A stretch of DNA of 52,689 nucleotides from Pseudomonadota bacterium. Lineage in GTDB: Bacteria > Desulfobacterota > Syntrophorhabdia > Syntrophorhabdales > Syntrophorhabdaceae. The notes below the pieces were generated by a model, which was not told the DNA's origin, ran no database searches, and saw only the letters and a program-made list of their open reading frames with translations. Within the stretch, counting starts at the first letter, position 1. Each line of letters starts with the position of its first letter. A program made the position numbers and the translations under genes. The stretch is from contig JAPLKB010000040.1 in NCBI GenBank assembly GCA_026388275.1, forward strand, positions 1 to 52,689, in the 5' to 3' direction. Shown here piece by piece: positions 1 to 8,321 of this stretch.

Positions 1-123
1 ACATTGAGGTCTTTTATAATCGGCAACGTCGGCAGAAAAGGCTTGGATATTTATCCCCCGTTGTTTATGAACGGCAATTTTATGCAGGAAGGAAGGCAGC
101 ATGAATATGATTGGTGTCCACTA

Positions 124-353
124 TTGACATCAGGGGTCAGTAAATGCATTTACTTGCGTCCCAGCGCAAGCGGACGTCCAAGCGAACATAAGTGAGCGGA
201 CATCCTTCGTGCATACGGAAAGGTGGAGGGGGCGACGTGAGCCCCATTAAATGATCTTTTCTTAGCCCGTTCTCGGGCGAGAAGGGGAGGCTCCGACGGC
301 TTGGCCGGTGGAGGGGGCGACGTGAGCCCCATTAAATAGTGAGCCCCATTAAA
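124..353. repeat. Repeat-rich leader upstream of cooS
   Basis: This stretch holds no convincing gene. A 31-bp unit starting GGTGGAGGGGG and ending CCCCATTAAAT occurs at 222-252 and again, identical, at 307-337. A truncated third copy (GTGAGCCCCATTAAA) is at 339-353. Before them lie a perfect 14-bp palindrome GTAAATGCATTTAC (140-153) and, overlapping it, a CTTGCG/CGCAAG hairpin (153-170). TTGACA at 124-129 could be a -35 box, but no good -10 follows. The repeats carry an in-frame GTG that would wrongly extend cooS upstream. The leader could be regulatory or simply decayed repeat DNA. Confidence 0.6.
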
Positions 354-368
354 ATAATAGAGGGTAAT

Positions 369-2315
369 ATGTCCGATAATAAGTTGAGAAGTGCAGACGG
401 AGCAACTATTGAACTTCTGGACAAGGCTCAGAAGGAAGGGATAAGCACAGCCTTTTCCCGTGCAGATGAAATAAAGCCGTGTCCTATAGGCATGGAGGAA
501 AGCTGCTGTAAGGTTTGTGCAATGGGACCGTGCAGGCTCCCCAGGTCTAAAAAGGATGAGCATAAGGAACGCAGGGGAGTATGCGGCGCTACAATCGACA
601 CGGTTGTTGCAAGGAACTTTGCCAGGAAGATTGCTGCAGGCTCTGCCTCTCATTCCGACCATGCGAGAGAAGTTGCGGAGACATTTATAAAAACAGCACG
701 AGGCGAAGCCCAGGGGTTTGCGATCAAAGATGAAGTAAAGCTCCTTGAAGTTGCCCTTGATTTTGGTATTGAAATTGAAAATAGAGAGTTGAAGGACATA
801 GCCGTTGAGCTTGGCAACAAGGCTTTGGAAGAATTTGGAAAACAACATGGTGAACTTGTTTACACAAAGAAAGCCCCCCTGAGAAGGCAGGAAATCTGGA
901 GAAAATATGGAATTATGCCAAGAGGCATCGACAGGGAGGTTGTGGAGGTCATGCACAGGACACATATGGGCGTTGACCAGGATTACCGGCACATACTTCT
1001 TCAGGCAACAAGATGCGCTCTTGCAGACGGTTGGGGCGGTTCAATGATATCCACCGATTTACAGGATATTATGTTTGGTACGCCGGTGCCTGTTCTTGGC
1101 AGTATAAATCTTGGTGTTTTAAAAGAAGATCAGGTAAACGTGATAGTTCACGGCCATGAGCCTTTGTTGCCGGAACTTCTTGTTACTGCAAGCAGGGATC
1201 CCGAGATCAAAGGACTTGTCGAGAAGGTTGGTGCAAAAGGTCTGAACCTTGCAGGTATGTGCTGTTCTGCCAATGAAGTGCTAATGAGACATGGCATTCC
1301 ATGCGCAGGTAATTTTCTTCAGCAGGAGCTTGCACTCGTTACCGGTGCCGTGGAACTGATGACTGTTGATGTGCAGTGCCAGATGCAAGGTCTCCAGAGT
1401 GTGGCAGAATGCTTCCACACAAGGCTTGTCAGCACATCCGACAGGGCGAAGATAGAAGGCGCAACCCATATGGAATTCCATCCTGAAAATGGTCTTGATA
1501 CCGCAAAGAACATCCTGAAAATGGCGATAGAAAATTTTCCGAATAGAAAACACCAGGTATATATCCCTGCTTATTCACAGGACATTGTGGCAGGTTTCAG
1601 TCATGAAACAATCAATTACCTCCTTGGCGGACTTTTCAGGGCAAGCTATAGACCTTTGAACGATAATATCATAAACGGAAGGATCAGAGGGGTGGCTGGC
1701 GTTGTGGGATGCAATAATGTAAGGACGCCACATGATTCAGCGCACCTTGCAATGATAAATGAATTGATAAAAAACGATGTCCTTGTATTGACAACAGGTT
1801 GTGCGGCAATGGCATGCGGAAAGGCAGGACTCCTGACGCCGGAAGCAGCCCGTGAGTATGCAGGTGCCGGACTGGCCGAGGTTTGTGAAACAGTGGGCAT
1901 CCCGCCTGTGCTCCACATGGGTGCATGCGTTGACAATTCGAGGATTCTCATAGCTGCAACTGCCATGGTGAAGGAAGGGGGACTTGGCGACGATATCAGT
2001 GATCTGCCTGCTGCCGGTGCTGCACCGGAATGGATGAGTGAAAAGGCACTTGCCATCGGACAGTATTTTGTAGCCTCAGGCGTATTTACGGTCTTTGGAA
2101 CAACCTGGCCGACAACAGGGAGCGACAATGTTACCCGCCATCTTTTTGAAGAATACGAGGATATGTTTGGCGGTACATGGGCATTTGAGAACGATCCTGT
2201 GAAGGCGGCCCATCTTATGATCGAACATATTGATAAAAAGAGAAAGGCCCTGGGGATTGACAAGGCAAGAGAACGGGTGCTTTTCGATATGGCCATGCGC
2301 AGAGCACTGGTATAA
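369..2315 (+). CDS. cooS: Ni-Fe carbon monoxide dehydrogenase catalytic subunit
   Basis: This is the anaerobic nickel-iron CO dehydrogenase (beta subunit of the bacterial CODH/ACS complex, also called AcsA). It interconverts CO2 and CO, which feeds acetyl-CoA synthase in the Wood-Ljungdahl pathway. The N-terminus has the Fe-S cysteine cluster (C38, then CCKVCAMGPC at 46-55). The C-cluster region shows HGHEPLLPE, AGMCCSANE, VQCQMQ, VGCNN, TGCAAMACGKAG and GACVDNSR. I chose the ATG at 369 because AGAGGG sits five bases ahead of it. A GTG thirty bases upstream belongs to a repeat and would add ten unlikely residues. The protein is about 648 residues, full length for the family. acsB follows 154 bp downstream on the same strand, so the two are probably co-transcribed. 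Cytoplasmic. Confidence 0.96.
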   Translation: MSDNKLRSADGATIELLDKAQKEGISTAFSRADEIKPCPIGMEESCCKVCAMGPCRLPRSKKDEHKERRGVCGATIDTVVARNFARKIAAGSASHSDHAREVAETFIKTARGEAQGFAIKDEVKLLEVALDFGIEIENRELKDIAVELGNKALEEFGKQHGELVYTKKAPLRRQEIWRKYGIMPRGIDREVVEVMHRTHMGVDQDYRHILLQATRCALADGWGGSMISTDLQDIMFGTPVPVLGSINLGVLKEDQVNVIVHGHEPLLPELLVTASRDPEIKGLVEKVGAKGLNLAGMCCSANEVLMRHGIPCAGNFLQQELALVTGAVELMTVDVQCQMQGLQSVAECFHTRLVSTSDRAKIEGATHMEFHPENGLDTAKNILKMAIENFPNRKHQVYIPAYSQDIVAGFSHETINYLLGGLFRASYRPLNDNIINGRIRGVAGVVGCNNVRTPHDSAHLAMINELIKNDVLVLTTGCAAMACGKAGLLTPEAAREYAGAGLAEVCETVGIPPVLHMGACVDNSRILIAATAMVKEGGLGDDISDLPAAGAAPEWMSEKALAIGQYFVASGVFTVFGTTWPTTGSDNVTRHLFEEYEDMFGGTWAFENDPVKAAHLMIEHIDKKRKALGIDKARERVLFDMAMRRALV

Positions 2316-2320
2316 AGGCA

Positions 2321-2348
2321 GTGAATAGTGAATAGTGAATAGTGAAAA
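2321..2348. repeat. Heptamer tandem repeat between cooS and acsB
   Basis: GTGAATA is repeated three times in a row (2321-2341), followed by a near copy GTGAAAA. It lies six bases after the cooS stop codon. Short tandem repeats of this kind can change copy number by slippage. I see no hairpin terminator between the two genes, so read-through into acsB is likely. Confidence 0.7.
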
Positions 2349-2469
2349 AGGCAAACAAAATACTCAAGAACCGGAACAATACAATAGTAACTTTTGACAA
2401 TACCAGGTAAGAGGCAAGAGATGAAAAGCAAAAATATTAGAAAATCGATTTTACGGTGTGGGGGCTAAA

Positions 2470-4677
2470 ATGTCCAAGATTATCGCATCTGCGGCTATAA
2501 GAGGAGCGCAGAAAATCTATCAAAAGGCGGAGGAGAAATATAAGAAGGTGCTGGAAAAATACGGTCCGGGACATGAAGTCGGGTTTCCGAATACGGCCTA
2601 CTATCTGCCAATCATTTATGCAATAACAGGTATCGGTGTTTCCAGAATAGGGGACATGAGGCAGATTCTCGATATCTGCAAAAGACTTATTCCGCCTCCG
2701 GTAAAAGAAAAAACACCTCTGCCGTACCTTGCACCTGCCCTTGATGCAGGCATGGCCACTTTTTTTGCAGAAGAGATTATTGAAGCTATAAGATATCTTG
2801 AAGAGCCGGACTTTTACCTGTCGGACAGCGAAGAGACAACTGACAGCAATATATGGCTTGGCGCAGCAAATGATATAGTTTTCAGAAAAAGAGGGGTAGA
2901 GTTTGTAGACGGCACAGCGCCCGGTTTTGCCGCCATTGTCGGTGCTGTACCTGACCCGAAGACTGCTGCGAGGATTGCCCTTGAGCTTCAGGAAAAGAAC
3001 CTCTATGTTTTTATGTGTGCCGAACATGAAGGCAAGAAATTCTCAGAGCAGCTTGTTGAATCGGGCACGCAGATCGGCTGGCCCACGAGGCTTGTATCCT
3101 TTGGTCCGGATGTATCAGCGGCCGTATTTGCCATAGGTTTTGCATGTCGTGTTGCCATGGCTTTCGGAGGTATAAAGCCGGGTGATTTCAGAAAAAATCT
3201 TATATACAACAAAGACAGAACATACGCCTTTGTCCTTGCTCTCGGGAATGTAACAGACGAGTGGTATGCTAATGCGGCAGGGGCCATCAACTGGGGATTT
3301 CCCACGATTGCCGACACACCTATCCCGCAGGTGCTGCCAACCGGCATATGTACATATGAGCATGTGGTTTCCAATATTCCCCATGACCAGATTACGCAGA
3401 AGGCAGTTGAAGTAAGGGGATTGAAGTTGCAGGTTGCAAAGGTTCCCGTACCTGTTTCTTACGGCCCGGCGTTTGAAGGTGAAAGGGTCCGCGGTGAGGA
3501 TATCTATATCGAGATGGGCGGCGGAAAGACAATCGCTGTTGAGTGGACAACCTCGAAAAGGATGGAGGAGGTTGAAGATGGAAAGGTGGAAGTCATCGGA
3601 AGGAATGTGGCTGATGTAGCACCGGGAACGAGGTTACATTTTGCTATGGTGGCGGAAGTCGCAGGCCGTAACTTTCAGGATGATTTTGAGCCGATTCTCG
3701 AGAGGCAGAACCATCATCTTATCAATCAGGCACAGGGTGTTATGCATATCGGCCAGAGGGATATAGCATGGATACGCATATCTAAACAGGCAGTAGAAAA
3801 AGGTTTCAGTCTCGAACATATCGGTAAAATTATATATGCAAAGTATCATCAGGATTTCGGGGCAATCTTTGACAAGGTGCAGATTAAAATATATACGGAT
3901 GAGGAGAAGGTGCGGGAAATCCTTGAACTTGCCCGTGCTTCCTATCACCACAGGGATGCGAGAGTTGAAGGCATGACGGACGAGACCATCGAAACATTCT
4001 ATTCGTGTATATTGTGCCAGTCTTTTGCGCCGGATCATGTATGTATTATAAGCCCGGAGAGAACAGGGTTATGCGGCGCCTATAACTGGCTTGACTGCCG
4101 TGCTGCTTATGAGATAAACCCTGAAGGGCCGAACCAGCCTGTCCGGAAAGGTGAATGCCTTGATGAACGATATGGCCAGTTCAAGGGGTGTAATGAATAT
4201 GTAATAAAAGCGTCGAGACAGAGGGTGCAGAGCGTGAGTCTGTACAGCCTCATGAATGACCCCATGACTACCTGCGGATGTTGCGAGTGCATTGCAGCAA
4301 TTATGCCCATGTGCAACGGCATCATGACCGTTGACAGGGATTATACAGGGATGACGCCCTGTGGTATGAAGTTTACAACCCTTGCAGGTTCTGTGGGCGG
4401 CGGAGCCCAAACCCCTGGTTTTCTGGGTCACAGTAAATATAACATAGCGCAGAGGAAATTTTTACGTGGCGATGGAGGGCTTTTGCGCATTGTATGGATG
4501 CCGAAGCACTTAAAAGAAGAAATCCATGAACGCCTTAAAGCGAGGGGCGAAGAGCTTGGCTTCCCGGATTTTCCTGATATGATCGCCGACGAGACTGTGG
4601 GCACAACGGAAGATGAGGTGCTCGCCTATATCACAGAGAAAGGCCATCCGTGCCTGACAATGGAATCTCTGATGTAA
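2470..4677 (+). CDS. acsB: Acetyl-CoA synthase (CODH/ACS alpha subunit)
   Basis: Acetyl-CoA synthase joins CO (made by CooS), a methyl group from the corrinoid protein and CoA into acetyl-CoA, or runs in reverse to split acetyl-CoA in syntrophic acetate or benzoate metabolism. The nickel A-cluster is intact. The [4Fe-4S] ligands appear as C513-x2-C516-x8-C525-x9-C535, and the distal-nickel C-G-C motif is at 602-604. The protein is about 735 residues, the usual bacterial length with the N-terminal CODH-docking domain. The ATG at 2470 is preferred over a GTG twelve bases earlier. GGGGG lies five bases before the ATG, and the family starts with an MSKII-like sequence. It lies in one probable operon with cooS. 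The other subunits (acsD, acsE) are not in the window, and acsC is about 38 kb away. Confidence 0.96.
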   Translation: MSKIIASAAIRGAQKIYQKAEEKYKKVLEKYGPGHEVGFPNTAYYLPIIYAITGIGVSRIGDMRQILDICKRLIPPPVKEKTPLPYLAPALDAGMATFFAEEIIEAIRYLEEPDFYLSDSEETTDSNIWLGAANDIVFRKRGVEFVDGTAPGFAAIVGAVPDPKTAARIALELQEKNLYVFMCAEHEGKKFSEQLVESGTQIGWPTRLVSFGPDVSAAVFAIGFACRVAMAFGGIKPGDFRKNLIYNKDRTYAFVLALGNVTDEWYANAAGAINWGFPTIADTPIPQVLPTGICTYEHVVSNIPHDQITQKAVEVRGLKLQVAKVPVPVSYGPAFEGERVRGEDIYIEMGGGKTIAVEWTTSKRMEEVEDGKVEVIGRNVADVAPGTRLHFAMVAEVAGRNFQDDFEPILERQNHHLINQAQGVMHIGQRDIAWIRISKQAVEKGFSLEHIGKIIYAKYHQDFGAIFDKVQIKIYTDEEKVREILELARASYHHRDARVEGMTDETIETFYSCILCQSFAPDHVCIISPERTGLCGAYNWLDCRAAYEINPEGPNQPVRKGECLDERYGQFKGCNEYVIKASRQRVQSVSLYSLMNDPMTTCGCCECIAAIMPMCNGIMTVDRDYTGMTPCGMKFTTLAGSVGGGAQTPGFLGHSKYNIAQRKFLRGDGGLLRIVWMPKHLKEEIHERLKARGEELGFPDFPDMIADETVGTTEDEVLAYITEKGHPCLTMESLM

Positions 4678-4717
4678 TCATTACGTTTTCTATTCTTCCA
4701 GGTTTTTTCCTTTGGAC

Positions 4718-4945
4718 GGTCAACGGCATGGAAGGAATGTCCATCTGCGGCGGTCTGCTTCGCCTTGCGATCCTCCGACGTACGTTGAGTACGCCTCCGG
4801 CCTGCAAAGCTTACAGCCCATCCACATCTGAGCCATTCCTCCCATGCCGTTGACCACTCAATCCGGATTCACATAGGCCTCTACCACGCATATGTGAATC
4901 CGGAAATAAAAAGACAGATGTCTTCATTTTCAAGATTTTATTCTC
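4718..4945 (+). repeat. Dispersed structured repeat, copy 1
   Basis: A non-coding element that recurs at 15861-16110. The outer arms 4718-4739 and 4834-4855 form a 22-bp inverted repeat with one mismatch. Inside is a 77-base core (4754-4830) differing at only about six positions from copy 2, with a small CGTAC/GTACG hairpin. Two more hairpins follow: a perfect 13-bp stem (4863-4875 with 4891-4903) and AAGACA/TGTCTT (4911-4924). The arms differ in sequence between copies yet remain complementary, which suggests selection for RNA or DNA structure. It lies directly after acsB and could act in 3'-end formation or be a MITE/REP-like mobile repeat. The next 200 bases up to the following gene are AT-rich and show nothing I recognise. 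Confidence 0.7.
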
Positions 4946-5156
4946 CCTCTTTTTTTTGTATTAAGCCAAAAATTATTATATCGGTTTATAATGTTTATTA
5001 TCATCGGAAGCGAATCTTAAACAGGATAATATGAATAATATTATATATTTATTTCTTGCAATTCTTTGAAATAGTTATGTATTATTGAAAGAAAAGTGAT
5101 ATCGTATATTATATTGTTGGGGCATAAACAGGTTCACATCAAAAAGGCTGGAGAAT

Positions 5157-6258
5157 ATGTCGATACAAGAAAAGCGAAACAGGAATGATTTGCCAAACGT
5201 AGATCATTTCGTAAACCAATATAATACTAAAAAACCACTCTATGAACAATTCACGGGTAAATTGAAGGAACTTCTCAAAGACCTCCTAAAAACATGCAGT
5301 ATAGATATACACTTGATAGACGGCAGAACGAAAAATACTGAAAGCTTTAGGGAGAAAATAAACCGTTCTACCAAAAAATATGTAGATCCAACCAACGAGG
5401 TTAAAGACCTATCCGGAATCCGCATTATTGTGTACTATGAAGAAGACCTCAACATTGTGTGCCGGTTAATTGAGAAGGAATTTGAAATAGACAAATCTAA
5501 TTCATTAGATAAAAGGACTATTTTAAAGCCAGAAGAATTCGGTTATGAGTCAATTCACTTTGTGGTCAAGCTATCTATCCAATCCTCGTTGTGATCTTCC
5601 AGAATGGCACCATTTAGCTGGTCTGCAAGCGGAAATCCAGGTTAGAACTGTTCTAAAGCATGCGTGGGCTGCCATTTCACATAAGCTTCAGTATAAACGT
5701 GAAGAAGATGTACCTCAGGTATTGAGGAGAAGGTTGTTCAGATTATCCGCGTTGTTAGAATTAGCAGATGAAGAATTTATGTCTTTACGCAATAAGACTA
5801 CAGCTTTAACACAAGAAATAGAGCAACAGTTATCAAAAGGAGAGACCAACCTTGAAATAAACCTGCTTACAGTCGAAGAGTTTCTTCGTACATCTCAGGA
5901 AGTCATACAATTAATATCACACGCAGATAAGTCAGGCTTCTCTTTTGAGGATTACGAGTCTGGAGAAACAAGCAATAGTACTTCTGATATCGTGACTTTT
6001 TGTAAGAAAATAGGCCTTCCAAGCATCTCATCGCTTAAAACCGTGATACAGGAGTCACTTGAATGGTCTCAATCATATCTGCAAAACCAAAGGAAAGCAT
6101 CAAAGTTGGGGTGGGAGGTTTCTCCTGGATTTATATGCACTTTAATTTTGATTCGAAAGTTCCAGGATCAGTTTGAAGTACTTGACTTAAGTAATCTCGG
6201 TTGGGATAAAGAAGTAGCTTTACGTGTATTGAGCATAGCGAAGGCAAAGGACCATTAG
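5157..6258 (+). pseudogene. RelA/SpoT-domain (p)ppGpp synthetase, frameshifted
   Basis: A stand-alone RelA/SpoT-type nucleotide pyrophosphokinase of about 365 residues, a family that makes the alarmone (p)ppGpp from GTP/GDP and ATP. The first frame carries NEVKDLSGIRIIVYY and the substrate-binding GYESIH motif. The second frame carries LPEWHHLAGLQAEIQVRT and LKHAWAAISHKLQYK. These motifs belong to one synthetase domain, but the frame breaks at 5572-5579, where TATC is duplicated. Removing one copy reads VKLSNPRCDLPEW, restoring a typical domain. The part after the domain is helical and unrecognised. No HD hydrolase domain is present, so it is a small alarmone synthetase type. The break may be real inactivation, phase variation or a sequencing/assembly error. 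The start ATG at 5157 has a weak GGAGA before it. Confidence 0.85.
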
Positions 6259-6361
6259 ATGTGACCGAACGGAGGGGCGAAGGGGACATCTTAAGAAATC
6301 AAATAACTCTGAAAACAGAGGTATTATTGAAGACTGAGAGTAAATTGTCGACGACGGCTGG

Positions 6362-6411
6362 AATCTGCGGACACTGTGTCCGCAGATTTTTCAGCAACAG
6401 TTGCTGAAAAA
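6362..6411. repeat. Two back-to-back perfect palindromes
   Basis: Two odd-length palindromes overlap by two bases. The first (6362-6388) has 13-bp arms starting AATCTGCGGACAC around a single T. The second (6387-6411) has 12-bp arms TTTTTCAGCAAC around a single A. Together they could extrude as two cruciforms or fold as stacked RNA hairpins. They lie about 100 bases after the alarmone-synthetase stop. A similar palindrome with AATCTG ends is at 14247-14273. The rest of 6259-6700 shows no gene. Confidence 0.75.
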
Positions 6412-6700
6412 GATTAACTCTTCGCAAAGCAAGGACTGGCCGTGGTTTGGAGCATTAATACTTTTTTCATTCAATGTGAATGAAAATATGAAAATACAGT
6501 GAAAAAGGAACCCCCCCTATGGTCGGTTCTTAATTTATTAGTTCTCTATGTTAATTGATCTTTATGGCTTGCCTTACTTCATTAAAAAATATATTATGGT
6601 AAAAAATATAAAATTGCTTAGAATAGACAATGAGACAGGTATTCGATGCCGGTGAATAATTCATAATAGCCGGCGTATCACTCATAAAAAGGAGGAAGGG

Positions 6701-7150
6701 ATGGCAAGAATCGGTATTTTAACCTGCTCTAACGCTACACAGGATTTAGGCTGCTCGTCATATCTTTGCTTTCAGGACCTAAACGACGGCGCTGGTGAAT
6801 TTGCCCGTTACACAGAAAGGGGCGATAAAGCGGTAATTGCAGGAATTATAAATTGTTCCGGCTGTCCCACTGCACATGCCCCGGAGAAGCTTCTTAACCG
6901 TATAAAATCATTAACTGAATTGGGGATTAACGCCATCCATTTTGCAACATGTGTAAAACTCCTGTGTCCCTTCAAAGAGAGATACCTCACAATGCTGAAG
7001 GAAAACTTTCCTGAAATTGAATTCATAGAGGGAACTCATGGACATGCACCGGGCGTGACGCCTGAAATGTTTGCGGGCGCAATGAAACGTATGCTCACCC
7101 AGCCAAAGCCGACACTTGCAAACATAATGAGTAAGACTGTAAAAAAATAG
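6701..7150 (+). CDS. CGGC-domain metal-binding protein
   Basis: A 149-residue protein of the CGGC-domain family, small cytoplasmic proteins with conserved cysteines and histidines thought to bind a metal. Visible features are the N-terminal MARIGILTCSNATQDLGCSS, the NCSGCPTAHAP motif, FATCVKLLCPF and the HGHAPG near the C-terminus. The length fits the family. A strong AAGGAGGAAGGG precedes the ATG. No neighbour on the same strand is close enough to make an operon. The precise function is unknown for the family. Confidence 0.85.
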   Translation: MARIGILTCSNATQDLGCSSYLCFQDLNDGAGEFARYTERGDKAVIAGIINCSGCPTAHAPEKLLNRIKSLTELGINAIHFATCVKLLCPFKERYLTMLKENFPEIEFIEGTHGHAPGVTPEMFAGAMKRMLTQPKPTLANIMSKTVKK

Positions 7151-7278
7151 GATAAGCAAGGAATTTAACAACATATCTCAACATCAACTACTAAAGATCG
7201 GATTGCAGCCAATCGGCAATAAAGCCGTCTTTTGCTGATGTCTGTGCTATGTGCAAAATTAGCTTGACTATAAGTGAC

Positions 7279-7294
7279 AATTGTGTACACAATT
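7279..7294. promoter_or_regulatory. Palindromic operator candidate of the TA module
   Basis: AATTGTGTACACAATT is a perfect 16-bp palindrome 24 bases ahead of the antitoxin start. Phd/YefM antitoxins bind palindromes overlapping their own promoter, so this is the likely autoregulatory site. TTGACT at 7264-7269 is a possible -35, but a matching -10 is not clear. Confidence 0.55.
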
Positions 7295-7318
7295 AATACA
7301 CAAGTTGGAGGTTAGGTT

Positions 7319-7606
7319 ATGAAATTTATAAGTGTGCGTGATTTACGAGGGAAATCTGCCGAGGTCTGGAAGAATCTCCCGACGGAACGGGAGATAGTTG
7401 TCACCAGTAATGGTCGGCCCATTGCCATTTTGTCGACAGTCAATGAATCAAACCTGGAAGAGTCTCTCTCCGCATTTCGACAGGCACGTGCTGTAGAGGC
7501 GGTTATGAGCCTTCAACGCCGGTCAACGGCACAAGGCACAGACGGAATCACCATGGAGGAGATTGACGCTGAAATCAAGACAGTGAGGAAAAAAAGGCAA
7601 CGATGA
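7319..7606 (+). CDS. Phd/YefM-family antitoxin
   Basis: A 95-residue type II antitoxin. The N-terminal MKFISVRDLRGKSAEVW and VTSNGRPIAILST are typical of the Phd/YefM DNA-binding fold. The charged C-terminus (MEEIDAEIKTVRKKRQR) would be the toxin-neutralising tail. GGAGGTTAGG precedes the ATG. Its stop overlaps the start of the PIN toxin by four bases (ATGA), indicating translational coupling. It should repress its own promoter, helped by the toxin, at the palindrome just upstream. Confidence 0.88.
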   Translation: MKFISVRDLRGKSAEVWKNLPTEREIVVTSNGRPIAILSTVNESNLEESLSAFRQARAVEAVMSLQRRSTAQGTDGITMEEIDAEIKTVRKKRQR

Positions 7607-8025
7607 AGATCGTCCTTGATACAAATGTCCTGGTCTCAGGTCTTCTATCGCCATTTGGTCCGGGCGGCAATATAGTTCGTATGCTTTTCTCCGGTAACCT
7701 GACTTTGTGCATTGATGCCCGTATCCTGTCCGAATACCACGATGTATTGAGGCGTCCCAAGTTTCATTTTGAAGAAGATAAGGTTATTGCCGTCATTGAC
7801 TATATTGAGCATAATGGCCAAAACGTAGCAGCTTCTCCACTTTCCGCTTCTTTACCCGATCCTGACGATGAGCCGTTTCTTGAAGTAGCTCTGAAAGGTC
7901 GCGCAGAGTGCCTGATTACCGGCAATCAGGCCCATTTTCCTCCCGGCTTATGCCAGGGGGTTACGGTGATCTCACCGGCAGACTTTATAAAGTTTTTTCT
8001 GAAACGAAAAAAGACCGGGAAGTGA
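7603..8025 (+). CDS. PIN-domain ribonuclease toxin
   Basis: A 140-residue PIN-domain protein of the COG1569-like toxin group, a metal-dependent RNase that would cut RNA when freed from its antitoxin. The acidic residues expected for the active site are visible: D in VLDTNVLVSG at the N-terminus, E in ILSEYHDVL, and D residues in LPDPDDEPFLEVALKG. ITGNQAHF precedes the C-terminal strand. It overlaps the antitoxin gene by four bases and has no separate ribosome binding site in clear view. The pair looks intact. Confidence 0.87.
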   Translation: MKIVLDTNVLVSGLLSPFGPGGNIVRMLFSGNLTLCIDARILSEYHDVLRRPKFHFEEDKVIAVIDYIEHNGQNVAASPLSASLPDPDDEPFLEVALKGRAECLITGNQAHFPPGLCQGVTVISPADFIKFFLKRKKTGK

Positions 8026-8042
8026 TTGAAACGACCTTTCGG

Positions 8043-8069
8043 CTTCTTTCTCTTCTTTCTCTTCTTTCT
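8043..8069. repeat. 9-bp tandem repeat (CTTCTTTCT x3)
   Basis: Three perfect copies of CTTCTTTCT lie 17 bases after the toxin stop codon. It is a simple polypyrimidine repeat with no evident function. The stretch 8026-8270 otherwise holds no gene. Confidence 0.7.
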
Positions 8070-8273
8070 CGTGGCCTTGCTTATAAAATAGGGTATGAAA
8101 ACCCGAATTGTATTTTCAGACTAAAGAAGTAATATTCTAAACCGTTGCATAAGCAGAAGTATTAAATCAGGACACGAGTAAATGTTGCTGTCTTAAGCGT
8201 GATGAGCGTGTTTGTTTTAGGACAGCCTGATACCGATACTTATCTTAATGGAAAACATGGAATTATCAGATAA

Positions 8274-8303
8274 AAAAAGGCAGGGTCGAAACCCTGCCTT
8301 TTT
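8274..8303. terminator. Rho-independent terminator (bidirectional)
   Basis: AAAAAGGCAGGGT and ACCCTGCCTTTTT form a 13-bp stem around CGAA. A and T runs on the two sides let it work in either direction. It lies 19 bases after the PEP-CTERM gene on the minus strand and after the toxin operon on the plus strand. Confidence 0.88.
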
Positions 8304-8321
8304 GATGTTAACTAACGATGC

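Noticed and set aside
4-195. Open frame of 63 codons at the window start (NVGRKGLDIYPP...), perhaps the tail of an upstream gene
   Set aside because: No recognisable motif and no start signal. Its end runs through hairpin and repeat DNA. It could be a partial gene, but nothing supports it.
150-992. 280-codon minus-strand frame over the start of cooS
   Set aside because: It is an antisense shadow of cooS with low-complexity, cysteine-rich translation and no family features.
1646-2431. 261-codon minus-strand frame under the 3' part of cooS
   Set aside because: Antisense shadow. The plus strand is clearly coding for CooS with all cluster ligands.
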